This document shows positions 17,404 through 26,268 of a stretch of 49,147 nucleotides of DNA, in pieces. Position 1 is the stretch's first letter. Each line of letters opens with the position of its first letter. The DNA comes from Cytophagales bacterium (GTDB taxonomy: Bacteria > Bacteroidota > Bacteroidia > Cytophagales > Thermoflexibacteraceae): NCBI GenBank assembly GCA_013298985.1, contig JAAFJS010000011.1:1-49147 (forward strand). The letters are read 5' to 3'. The translations under genes were made by a program, and so were the position numbers. Under the pieces are notes generated by a model. That model did no database searches. It saw only the letters and a list, made by a program, of their open reading frames with translations, and had not been told where the DNA came from.

Positions 17404-19626
17404 ATGCTTATGAAGTTTGAAAACTTTACAAAAAGGTATTTTTTTGTTCTCTGTTTTATTTTTTCATTTTCTTATATCGTTTGCGCCCAAAAGAAAAACG
17501 AGCATATCCAATATCACATTCATCGCGCCGCTTCTCCTATCCAAATAGATGGTGTGGGTGATGATGCAGCTTGGGAAAAAGCGGATTTGGCAAGTAATTT
17601 TCATGCGGTTTTGCCGATGGATACCAGCAAGGCAAAGGTGCGAACCGAAGTCAAGATGCTGTATGATGATAAACATTTTTACCTGATGGCGACCAACTAT
17701 GATAAGATGGAGGGCGAATATATGGTTGAATCCTTGCGAAGGGATTTTAGTTTTGGGAGGAATGATAATTTTTTGCTCTTTATTGACCCTTTTGATGACC
17801 AAACCAACGGCTTTACTTTTGGCTCGAACGCCATGGGCGCGCAGTGGGACGGACAGCTTTTTGAGGGTGGGCAGGCTAACCTGAATTGGGATAATAAATG
17901 GGAATCCGTAGTCAAATCTGAGGACGACAAGTGGGTATTCGAGATGAGAGTTCCTTTCAAAAGTATCCGCTACAAAGAAGGCATCAAGCGTTGGGGGATA
18001 AATTTCAGCCGTTTGGACATGAAAACAACGGAAAAATCGGCTTGGGCGGCAGTGCCTCGCCAGTTCCCCACTTCTTCACTTGCCTTTACGGGTGTACTGC
18101 TCTGGGACGAAGCCCCGCCCAAGGCAGGAACAAATATTTCCCTGATTCCCTACGTGGCAAGCGGGCTAAACAAAAACTATGAAGCCAAAAGTGATACCAA
18201 AACGCAGCTACAAGTAGGCTTAGATGCCAAAGTAGCCGTTACGTCTTCGCTGAACTTGGATTTGACCATCAATCCTGATTTTTCGCAGGTCGAGGTGGAT
18301 AGACAAGTTACCAATTTAGACCGCTTCGAACTCTTTTTTCCCGAACGTCGCCAGTTTTTCTTAGAAAATGGGGATTTGTTTTCCAATTTTGGGTATCAGA
18401 CCATTCGCCCGTTTTTTTCGCGACGCATTGGGCTAAATGCGCCCATTCAGTTTGGGGCGAGATTAAGCGGCAAAATTGACAAAAAATGGCGAATAGGCGC
18501 GATGAATATGCAAACAGGCAAAAATAAAGACGGACTTCCCGCCCAAAATTTTGGGATTATTGCCCTGCAAAGACAAATTTTTGCGCGTTCTAATCTTTCA
18601 GCTATTTTTATTAATAAACAAACGTTTGATTATGAAAATGCGGTCAAAGAGAATCCGACACTGACCAAATATAACCGCAGTTTGGGTTTTGAGTACAATC
18701 TCGCGTCCTCTAATAACATCTGGACGGGAAAATTTCTTTTTCTAAAATCATTTTCTCCTGAAAAAAAGCCCAATGACCAGACCATTGCGGGGCATATTCA
18801 GCACAGTTCGCGGCACTGGAACTACCGCGTACAGTACGAGTATGTGGGGGCGGACTATCGCGCGGAGGTGGGCTTTGTGCCACGCCTAAACTACTACGCC
18901 ATTATCCCGCAGATAGGTTATTTGTTTTTTCCCAAAACAAAAGGTGCAATTTTGAGTCATGGACCTGCAATAGCAACTAATTTTTACTTTGATAAAAATA
19001 TTCAACAAACTGAAAATCTTGCAGCATTAAGCTATAGAATAAATTTTTATAATCGTAGCGATTTAACTATTTGGACTGCAAGCGATTACGTAAAACTACT
19101 TCGCCCTTTTGACCCTACCAACTTTGTGGGTGATACGCTTGCCACAGGCACAGAGCATAACTGGCACTCTGCTGGTTTTGATTATACCTCAAAGCCACAA
19201 ACTTTGTTTACTTATTCTATATCAGGGCGTTACGGCGGTTACTATGCTGATGGAACACGCATCAGACTTAATGGAGAGTTTGGTTATCGCTTTCAGCCTT
19301 ACGTGGCACTTTCGTTCGCATGGAACTACAATCACATCGACTTCCAAGATGCCGCAGTGCTGCCTGAAAATTTGAAAAATAAGAGCTATGATTTGTGGCT
19401 GATAGGCACGCGATTGGACATTACGCTGACGAACAAGCTATTTTTTACCAATTTCCTCCAATATAACAATCAGGTTCAGAATATTAACCTCAATACGCGC
19501 TTGCAGTGGCGTTATAGTCCCGCTTCTGACCTTTTCATTGTTTACACTGACAATTATTTATCGGACAATTTTAGCATCAGGAATCGGGCTTTGGTTTTTA
19601 AGTTTACTTATTGGTGGAATTTGTAG
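17404..19626 (+). CDS. DUF5916 outer-membrane protein with CBM9-like domain
   Basis: A 740-residue exported protein. The signal peptide is KRYFFVLCFIFSFSYIVCAQ; the start could be 17404 or the Met two codons later. Residues about 35-240 resemble a carbohydrate-binding family 9 domain, as in SPIQIDGVGDDAAWEKAD and LYDDKHFYLMATNYD. The remainder matches the DUF5916 pattern: LDLTINPDFSQVEVDRQVTN, then LFFPERRQFFLENGDLFSN, then alternating aromatic strands that end FKFTYWWNL, a typical C-terminal outer-membrane barrel strand. The family is common in Bacteroidota, and its ligand is not known. A role in glycan binding is inferred from the CBM9-like part only. Confidence 0.88.
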   Translation: MLMKFENFTKRYFFVLCFIFSFSYIVCAQKKNEHIQYHIHRAASPIQIDGVGDDAAWEKADLASNFHAVLPMDTSKAKVRTEVKMLYDDKHFYLMATNYDKMEGEYMVESLRRDFSFGRNDNFLLFIDPFDDQTNGFTFGSNAMGAQWDGQLFEGGQANLNWDNKWESVVKSEDDKWVFEMRVPFKSIRYKEGIKRWGINFSRLDMKTTEKSAWAAVPRQFPTSSLAFTGVLLWDEAPPKAGTNISLIPYVASGLNKNYEAKSDTKTQLQVGLDAKVAVTSSLNLDLTINPDFSQVEVDRQVTNLDRFELFFPERRQFFLENGDLFSNFGYQTIRPFFSRRIGLNAPIQFGARLSGKIDKKWRIGAMNMQTGKNKDGLPAQNFGIIALQRQIFARSNLSAIFINKQTFDYENAVKENPTLTKYNRSLGFEYNLASSNNIWTGKFLFLKSFSPEKKPNDQTIAGHIQHSSRHWNYRVQYEYVGADYRAEVGFVPRLNYYAIIPQIGYLFFPKTKGAILSHGPAIATNFYFDKNIQQTENLAALSYRINFYNRSDLTIWTASDYVKLLRPFDPTNFVGDTLATGTEHNWHSAGFDYTSKPQTLFTYSISGRYGGYYADGTRIRLNGEFGYRFQPYVALSFAWNYNHIDFQDAAVLPENLKNKSYDLWLIGTRLDITLTNKLFFTNFLQYNNQVQNINLNTRLQWRYSPASDLFIVYTDNYLSDNFSIRNRALVFKFTYWWNL

Positions 19627-19645
19627 AAAATAAAAATAAAATAAT

Positions 19646-19677
19646 ATTGCATTTAATTTATAAATAATTTACTTTTG
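19646..19677 (+). promoter_or_regulatory. Candidate promoter of the jetABCD operon
   Basis: ATTG (19646-19649) and TACTTTTG (19670-19677) are separated by 20 bases, matching the Bacteroidota consensus. The first ATG, at 19684, lies only 6 bases beyond the -7 box. If this promoter is used, the mRNA would have almost no leader. Confidence 0.45.
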
Positions 19678-19683
19678 AATTAT

Positions 19684-21048
19684 ATGCAGGAAAGAACTCT
19701 TTTAGAGCTTATTAAAGACAAATACAGTCAAATTATTCCCGAACAAAAGATTGGGGTTGTATTATTCAAAATGTATGATTTAGAGAAACAGAAAGTTGAA
19801 AAGACATTTTCTGAGAAAGAAATATTTGATATTATTGATAGTTTTTCTACAACTGATTCAGAAAGAGATTATTTTATTTATAAGAACCAAATAGTCCAAG
19901 ACCTCTCTAAATTTTTTATAGAAAAGGATAAGAGAAGAAATTATCGCTTGACTGATTTTGCAAAAGAGTTTTGTAGATTGATAGAGAAGGAGTTGAATTT
20001 AAAACTTAATCCTTCTGATATAGAAAAAACAATTCAAGATTTGATAGAACTACTTAGAAATAGGATTGCTTCTGTTGAAGATTTTAACCATTGGTATGAG
20101 CATAGTTTTGAATCTGATAAAATAAATGTAAGTAACCAAATAAGAGCATTGGAAATGCAAGTGAAGCTTACTATAGAAAGCATGAATGAGCTGATTTTTA
20201 GTCATAAAGATGATTTTACCACTATGCTTGATATTTGCAAGGAGAAGTTGAATAATGTGAAGGCACAAGCAGATAAGCTAAGTAATGCACTTGATTTGAA
20301 GGAAGAAATTAGAGAAATATTGAGTGCTGCCAACTTAGAAGATAGAAATTTTAGGGATAAGAAAAAATTGATTAATGACTTTTTACATGAGATAGATACT
20401 AAGTTAATTAGTATTAGCCACCAAATAGATAGTATCAAGCCAAAACTCAATCGTCTTTTTAATGATATCAATAAAAGGGAATATGATAGGAAATTGGAAA
20501 ATTTTTTATCCTATCTTTTTCAAAATAGTAGTAGTGAAAAATTGAAAAATAAGAAATTAAAAAAGGAAGGTGAAGAACGTCGTGAATATGAAATAAATAT
20601 TCATTTCCCCCAAAATGTACCAGAAAAATTTATAATAGACCTAAATATAAAATTTGAGGCTATATTTTATGCTAATTTTCTAAATCAAACATCGATTTCA
20701 GCAAAAGAGAACGCAGATAATGAGGCGGAAGTACATAGACAATTGGTAGAAAAAGAAAGAAAAACCTTACAACAATTAAAGGCAATACGTTGGTTTGAAA
20801 AACTTAAAAATCAGATAGATGTAGAAGGCAACATTTCATATTCCCATTTCTTCTATCAAATTATGCAAGAAGAAAATGATATAGAGATAGCAATAAAAAC
20901 TACAGATGAAGTTCTAAAATCTTTTACAAATGAAAGATATGAAGAAAGCCAAAGGTATAGTTTAAATATAGAAAAAGAATTTGCTGAAGAAGTATCCCAA
21001 ACTAATACTATTTTATGGAAAATGAAAATTCAGAAAAGGGTTTTTTGA
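19684..21048 (+). CDS. jetA: JetA-like (MukF/kleisin-type) subunit of a Wadjet-type system
   Basis: A 454-residue, highly charged protein. ATG 19684 is preferred over an in-frame TTG at 19675. The N-terminal 130 residues look like winged-helix folds (LLELIKDKYSQIIPEQKIGV; YRLTDFAKEFCRLIEKEL), and the middle is coiled coil (about 150-290). This is the architecture of MukF, MksF and JetA kleisins, which bridge the SMC heads. I recognise it from layout and from its place as first gene of an operon with MukE-, MukB- and Toprim-like genes, not from a sequence match. Codon use is AT-rich compared with the genes on both sides. Confidence 0.75.
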   Translation: MQERTLLELIKDKYSQIIPEQKIGVVLFKMYDLEKQKVEKTFSEKEIFDIIDSFSTTDSERDYFIYKNQIVQDLSKFFIEKDKRRNYRLTDFAKEFCRLIEKELNLKLNPSDIEKTIQDLIELLRNRIASVEDFNHWYEHSFESDKINVSNQIRALEMQVKLTIESMNELIFSHKDDFTTMLDICKEKLNNVKAQADKLSNALDLKEEIREILSAANLEDRNFRDKKKLINDFLHEIDTKLISISHQIDSIKPKLNRLFNDINKREYDRKLENFLSYLFQNSSSEKLKNKKLKKEGEERREYEINIHFPQNVPEKFIIDLNIKFEAIFYANFLNQTSISAKENADNEAEVHRQLVEKERKTLQQLKAIRWFEKLKNQIDVEGNISYSHFFYQIMQEENDIEIAIKTTDEVLKSFTNERYEESQRYSLNIEKEFAEEVSQTNTILWKMKIQKRVF

Positions 21049-21695
21049 ATCACCTTAAACCAGAAGATTACAGCACTTTTGCGGAAGTAGATTTTTTGTT
21101 AAAGAGTGGAAAACATATTCAAAAAATTGAAAATAATCACTTTTTTGATTTTATACAAGCCTATGAGCCTGATTTAAAAGAGTTCTATAAAAATATTTAT
21201 CGAGTTCGTTTAGAAAGCCGTATCTCACAAATCGATAACGAAACTTATTATTTTTTGGATATTGAAAAAGATGAAAATAATATTGGTTTTGCAAAAACAA
21301 AAAATAGAAAGCGTTTTGAAAATAAATATGCACTTTTAGGGATTTTGCTTTTGTACCTTTATAGGGTCGAGCAAATTTTTTCTCCAGAAATAAAAAAAGA
21401 AGAACTTATCGAAACCCTTAAAAATGATGATAGATATAAAAACAAAGTCTATTTACTTTTTGGAAAGACAACTAAACAAGAAAGTACAGCAATCTCAGAA
21501 AACACAATTGATAGCTGGGTAGAAAATGCCTTATCTGAGTTTGAAGAATTAGGACTTGTAAATATAAGTAAAGATAGAAGTGCCTTTCAAATACTTCCAG
21601 CAATAGATAGATTAGCTGTTATGTATCAAAATGAAATCCAAAATATAGATAGATTAGTAGCAGAACTTCAACCTGAAAATGAAACTGATATATGA
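21015..21695 (+). CDS. jetB: JetB-like (MukE-type) subunit of a Wadjet-type system
   Basis: A 226-residue protein that starts 34 bases inside the end of jetA. It has two winged-helix-like segments, one around KYALLGILLLYLYRVEQIFS and one around WVENALSEFEELGLVNISKD, which ends in a short strand AFQILPAIDRL. This pattern and size fit MukE, MksE and JetB, the winged-helix partners of the kleisin. The FQILPAIDR end is similar to the end of DUF4194 members as I recall them. Its stop codon overlaps the jetC ATG by four bases, so the genes are translationally coupled. Confidence 0.75.
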   Translation: MENENSEKGFLNHLKPEDYSTFAEVDFLLKSGKHIQKIENNHFFDFIQAYEPDLKEFYKNIYRVRLESRISQIDNETYYFLDIEKDENNIGFAKTKNRKRFENKYALLGILLLYLYRVEQIFSPEIKKEELIETLKNDDRYKNKVYLLFGKTTKQESTAISENTIDSWVENALSEFEELGLVNISKDRSAFQILPAIDRLAVMYQNEIQNIDRLVAELQPENETDI

Positions 21696-24600
21696 GTCAA
21701 CTACGTACTGAAAAAGATTTTCCTCGCCTATTTTCTATTTCTACCGTTAATCTGCGTAATCACAAACACAGTGATTTCCTTTTTCACCCTTTGAGGACGG
21801 ATATTACTGGACAAAGTAATTTAGGCAAATCCACCATTGCTGCTGAAGCCTTGCAACTAATCTTTATTGCTAACAAAAATTATTGGAGTTCTCCCACAGA
21901 TACCACTCGCAGGATTAGTGGAATGGTACTGAAAAATGAGCAAGGAGATGGTGCTACGTATATTTTCACAAATGTAGAAGTTAAAGCAAATCAATTTCTT
22001 GCATTTGGTGTATATATCAGGGTAAATAGCGATACGCCTGAACCATTTATTGTGCAAGATAAGAGAAATCTAAATTGGGATATGGATAGTGATTTAGCTC
22101 CTTTCCGCAGGTTTTTATGCTATAAAGATTTTCTTACTGATAATATAATACCTTCTAAAGAGCAAATTAAGAGAAGGTTAGATATGAAGGGGTATAATCT
22201 TGAATTTTTTGATACAAGAAAATACCATAAATTTTTAGTTAAAAATCAGATTATTCCTTTTGATATTAACAATGAAAATGATTTAAAAATATATGCTGAA
22301 ATACTTCAATCATTTTCAAGAGGCAAAATTTTGGAAGATAAGGGCAAATCAATGTCTGAGAAATTAAAAAACTTCTTGTTTGCTGACAATAATGAGCAAA
22401 ATGATGAATATAAAATTCAAAAAAAAGAAATAGAAGAATCTCAAAAAAAATTTAGAGAGCAAAGCCAAACTGTAGAACTTATCGAACAGAAACAAAGCAG
22501 TTTATTAACACTGCTTGATTTCCAAGAAAAAAAAGAAAAGGCAAAGCAAACGGCTCTTTTTGTGGAAACTGCATATTATTATCAACAATATCAACAAAAA
22601 CTAAGTGAGTATAATAATTCCCAAGAAAAATTATGGAATACAGATTTTGCAATAGTATCCTATGAATATGTGATAAATGAAATGCAAGCAGAAGGATTAA
22701 ACGCTACTATTGAAAAAAAGAAAAATGAGATAATAAATATAATTGCTTTACTGAGAAATAGTAAGCGTGATTATGAAATATCTGAAAAACAGGTAGGTTT
22801 TCTTAAAGAGAACGTCAAAAATGCGGAAGAAGAATATAGAGATTGGCAACCCAAAAAGAAAAAAATTGAAAATTTTGAAGCCTTGATAAGAGTATACAAG
22901 GATATTTCTGTTATTGAACAAGTTTACCAAGAACAACAGAGCATTTTAGAAAAAAAAGAAAAGTTATATAAATTTTTAGAGTACTTATCTGGGCAAAATG
23001 AGCAAAATAAGTCTGTAAAAGAAGATTTTGAGAAATCTATGTATAAGGATGATTATAAACAAGCTAAATATAATTATGAGAATACATATAAGCAATTAAG
23101 TGAAGAAATTAGTCGCTTGGAGCAGTTAGAACCTCTTTTTGATAAAACAAGCCAAAATTCTTTTGCTCAATGGGCAATTCATGAAGCAAAAAGACTCAAC
23201 AGAGAGCAGGAATCTGTTTTGTTTCATTTCATAGACAAAACGCTTACGAAACCTACTCATCCAAAACCAAATGCACGATTTATCATTGAGCCAAAAAAAT
23301 TATTGGAAAATTTGGCAGTAATAGAAAGTGATGATAAAGGGTTCTGGGTTGAACTAAATGGCATAGGTGAATATATAAAAGCCGTAGAGAATCCACTTTT
23401 TAATAATCCAGAAACGCTGCCTGATGAGTTAAGGAAATATGGAGATAAGATAAAAGCAGAATTAGAAAATAAACAAGCAGAGTTTAACAACATAAAACGT
23501 TTAGATGACTTGCTTGTTAGCTTTGGTTTTAATCAATATTATACTGATTTATTTCAAAATCAAGAAAAAATAGCTAATTATCTAGTAGATGAACTTTTAA
23601 ACCTAAGCAGAAATGAATTTAAGGATTTAGTCAAAAACTATCTTGATAAACAAATTATAGAAGATAAATACTCAAAATCGACAGAAGCTCTCTCAATTGC
23701 CAATAGGAACTTATCTAAAAATCAAGAAATTAAAAATAGGGCATTTACAGATATTCATAGTAACAAAACTAAATTAAGGGAACTGTTAAATGAGTTAAAT
23801 TCTCAAAAATCTGAATTTGTTTTTTTTCAAAACAAAACAAAAGAAATAAATGTAAAATTTAATGAAAATAAAATTAAGTACAAAAATTTCCTAAAAAATG
23901 AATTTTCCTTAGAAGGACTTGTAATTATAGCCAAGAATAAATTTACTATTGATATAGAAATCGGCTCAAAAGAACTTAATTATCATCAAAGATTAGAAAG
24001 AATTAATAAGGAATTAAGAGAAGCAGAAGGCATAAAAGGTAGCTTAAATACTAATATTACCAGCTTAAGTGGGGAAGTACCAAAACTTAAGGAAAGCTAC
24101 CTAAACGCCTTTGATAACTACCAAAAATCATTGGGCATTGAATTTGACAAGGAAAAGATTGAAAAGAAATATACGATTGAAGATGTTAATACTACGGAAA
24201 ATGAAGCTAATAATACTCAGGCTAACTATAAAATAGAGTATTTAAAAGTGCTGAACGATGAACGCTTTAAGGTGGAGAAATCGGAAATTCTTTTTGAGCA
24301 AAAAAATAGTGAAGACCCTGATTTATATAGCTTGGCGAAGGTACTATTGACAGATAAGATTGTCATAAGCCCAGAAACCCTAAAACAAGATTTGGATAGT
24401 GGAGTAGCAGGTAAGTTAAAAGCGATAAGTGATGATTTATTGGAGTTAAGTAATAAAAATAAAAAGATTATTCGTCTATTATTTTCTCGTGTATATGACA
24501 TGATAGGCGAATATGAAAGCAAGGTAAAAAATTTGCAAGATTTTTTTGAGAAAAATCCAGTTGCTGGCAACTATCATGTGGAGCTTGAACGCACTGATTC

Positions 24601-25264
24601 AAAGGTTTATCCTAAGAATTGGATAGATAAGTTTAAAAAAAAATTCTTAGATGATGGTTTTGATAAAAGATGGCGCAATATGCACAAGTCGATTGAGAAT
24701 ACAGCAGATAACTTAATTATTGAGGTTTTTAAAGAAGTTACAGGGTTAGACTACAAATCAACCAACCCTCGCAATCTGCTCGAACCCAAATCTTATTTTG
24801 ACTTAGAGATTTACTTGAAAACACCTACGGGCAAGCGCACTTCTTATACAGGTGGTACAGGCTATGCGCTTTTGGCTTTGCTAAGTATAGCCCGCCTATC
24901 TGAAATAGACAAAGATAAAAATAGAGATGGCAAGAAACCACGCAAAGGTATCAGGTATATGGCAATAGATGAAGTTGCGGGACTTGGGGAAAACTTTGAT
25001 ATGCTTATTCAAGTTGCTAAACAATATGATTATCAAATAATTACTATGACTATTTCTTTTATAGGAAATATTGGAGAGGAAGGAATATACTATTACAATC
25101 TAATGCGAGGCACTGAAGATGAAAATGCTACCCCTTTTGCTATTTTACACAAACAAGGAATTACTAAAGAACAATTTGCAGAAGATGAATATAAAGCAGC
25201 ACAAAATTACACTCAAAATAAAGAAGAATATCAAAAACTCTTAGACAATTTGCAAAATGGATAA
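21692..25264 (+). CDS. jetC: JetC-like (MukB-type) SMC ATPase of a Wadjet-type system
   Basis: A 1190-residue SMC-like ATPase. Walker A is GQSNLGKST at residues 40-48. Long coiled coils (about 240-500 and 640-830) flank a central non-coiled hinge region (about 500-620). The C-terminal head has the ABC signature TGGTGYALLALLSIARL (G1054, G1055) and Walker B YMAIDEVAGLGENFDM with D1093 and E1094. The head-hinge-head plan is that of MukB, MksB and JetC. In Wadjet, JetABC extrudes a DNA loop and presents closed circular plasmid DNA to the JetD nuclease. GC content is visibly lower than in neighbours. It overlaps jetB by 4 bases and jetD by 8. Confidence 0.88.
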   Translation: MSQLRTEKDFPRLFSISTVNLRNHKHSDFLFHPLRTDITGQSNLGKSTIAAEALQLIFIANKNYWSSPTDTTRRISGMVLKNEQGDGATYIFTNVEVKANQFLAFGVYIRVNSDTPEPFIVQDKRNLNWDMDSDLAPFRRFLCYKDFLTDNIIPSKEQIKRRLDMKGYNLEFFDTRKYHKFLVKNQIIPFDINNENDLKIYAEILQSFSRGKILEDKGKSMSEKLKNFLFADNNEQNDEYKIQKKEIEESQKKFREQSQTVELIEQKQSSLLTLLDFQEKKEKAKQTALFVETAYYYQQYQQKLSEYNNSQEKLWNTDFAIVSYEYVINEMQAEGLNATIEKKKNEIINIIALLRNSKRDYEISEKQVGFLKENVKNAEEEYRDWQPKKKKIENFEALIRVYKDISVIEQVYQEQQSILEKKEKLYKFLEYLSGQNEQNKSVKEDFEKSMYKDDYKQAKYNYENTYKQLSEEISRLEQLEPLFDKTSQNSFAQWAIHEAKRLNREQESVLFHFIDKTLTKPTHPKPNARFIIEPKKLLENLAVIESDDKGFWVELNGIGEYIKAVENPLFNNPETLPDELRKYGDKIKAELENKQAEFNNIKRLDDLLVSFGFNQYYTDLFQNQEKIANYLVDELLNLSRNEFKDLVKNYLDKQIIEDKYSKSTEALSIANRNLSKNQEIKNRAFTDIHSNKTKLRELLNELNSQKSEFVFFQNKTKEINVKFNENKIKYKNFLKNEFSLEGLVIIAKNKFTIDIEIGSKELNYHQRLERINKELREAEGIKGSLNTNITSLSGEVPKLKESYLNAFDNYQKSLGIEFDKEKIEKKYTIEDVNTTENEANNTQANYKIEYLKVLNDERFKVEKSEILFEQKNSEDPDLYSLAKVLLTDKIVISPETLKQDLDSGVAGKLKAISDDLLELSNKNKKIIRLLFSRVYDMIGEYESKVKNLQDFFEKNPVAGNYHVELERTDSKVYPKNWIDKFKKKFLDDGFDKRWRNMHKSIENTADNLIIEVFKEVTGLDYKSTNPRNLLEPKSYFDLEIYLKTPTGKRTSYTGGTGYALLALLSIARLSEIDKDKNRDGKKPRKGIRYMAIDEVAGLGENFDMLIQVAKQYDYQIITMTISFIGNIGEEGIYYYNLMRGTEDENATPFAILHKQGITKEQFAEDEYKAAQNYTQNKEEYQKLLDNLQNG

Positions 25265-26123
25265 TGCAATAACTTGGAAAGAATTATCACTACTATTTGA
25301 GATATACCAAAGCGGGTTTTTAAAAGTAAAAGATAGCAGTTTTTCTTTTGTCCAACACTTAGAAAGACTTGGGTATTTGGTAATCGAAAATAAAAATATC
25401 ATTGCCAAAGAAGATTATAAAGCCTATTTTGAACAAAAATATTTAGAAAGCTACCAATTTGTTAATCGTTTTGCAAAAGACAATAATATTATCGATTTTA
25501 TACGTGATTTCTCCCTATTTGATATACTCATAATTGCTAAAATCCAAAGAGAAAAAGAATACACTTGTACCCTCACACGCAAACAACTATGCGCTCGCTA
25601 TTTCACCAATAGAGATGAAAAATACATCAAAGCAGGCTCAAATTTAGATAAAGTGATAAAAATATTACTCTCTATTGACGAGTTCTCAGAAGATAAAAAA
25701 GAGCAACAATTTTTATCTATCCTTCATGCAAGAAATACTCCTGAAAAAATAGTGCTTTGCGAAAACAAAGACCGTTTGATTAGCCCACGTCATGCAACTA
25801 TTGAGTTTTGGTATGCAGGTGGCAAAAATATTGATAAACTCAATTATGTACCTGCAATTCATTTCCCTATGTTTTATCTATGTGATTGGGATAGAGAAGG
25901 ATTATTAAACTTCTTAAATATTAAAAAAATCAAACAATTTGGTGATATTGAGTTAATTATTCCTAAAAATTATAGAGTAATAGCCAAAAGTATAGAACAG
26001 ACTGCTCATAAAAGCAGGTGGGGGAATTTTGATATTTTACCTTTTGAAAATGATGCAAGCGTAGTTATAAAACACCTAATCGATAACGATTTATGGATTA
26101 CAGAGCAAACTATTAATTTATAA
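25257..26123 (+). CDS. jetD: JetD-like Toprim nuclease subunit of a Wadjet-type system (short form)
   Basis: A 288-residue protein overlapping jetC by eight bases. The C-terminal half has the Toprim signature: IVLCENKDRL with E169, a Gly pair in WYAGG (G188, G189) and FYLCDWDREG with D210 and D212. These match the metal-binding Glu and DxD of the DUF2220 nuclease domain of JetD, which cuts plasmid DNA. The N-terminal half (about 1-160) is winged-helix-like and stands in for the DUF3322 arm. Known JetD proteins are, as I recall, nearer 350-400 residues, so this one is short. No other enzyme domain was seen. Toprim assignment is from motifs only. Confidence 0.78.
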   Translation: MDNAITWKELSLLFEIYQSGFLKVKDSSFSFVQHLERLGYLVIENKNIIAKEDYKAYFEQKYLESYQFVNRFAKDNNIIDFIRDFSLFDILIIAKIQREKEYTCTLTRKQLCARYFTNRDEKYIKAGSNLDKVIKILLSIDEFSEDKKEQQFLSILHARNTPEKIVLCENKDRLISPRHATIEFWYAGGKNIDKLNYVPAIHFPMFYLCDWDREGLLNFLNIKKIKQFGDIELIIPKNYRVIAKSIEQTAHKSRWGNFDILPFENDASVVIKHLIDNDLWITEQTINL

Positions 26124-26185
26124 TATTTCGTTTTGTGTAATTTTATTTCTAAATTTGTAATAGTAAGTAATTAGACAAATGTAAC

Positions 26186-26240
26186 TTCGTCTTTAGGCGA
26201 AGTAAGTAACTCATAATCAAATTATTCGCCTAAAGGTGAA
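26186..26240. repeat. Paired palindromes downstream of jetD
   Basis: TTCGTCTTTAGGCGAA (26186-26201) and TTCGCCTAAAGGTGAA (26225-26240) are each self-complementary and are also inverted copies of each other with two mismatches. They lie 60-120 bases after the jetD stop and before the IS remnant, and could end the operon's transcript. No T-tract follows either hairpin. Confidence 0.45.
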
Positions 26241-26268
26241 ATATATCATTATTCTACTTTTAGTATAT

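Noticed and set aside
19684-26123. A housekeeping condensin (Smc-ScpAB or MukBEF)
   Set aside because: The Toprim-type fourth gene and low GC do not fit a housekeeping complex, and a separate scpA is at 38.9 kb.
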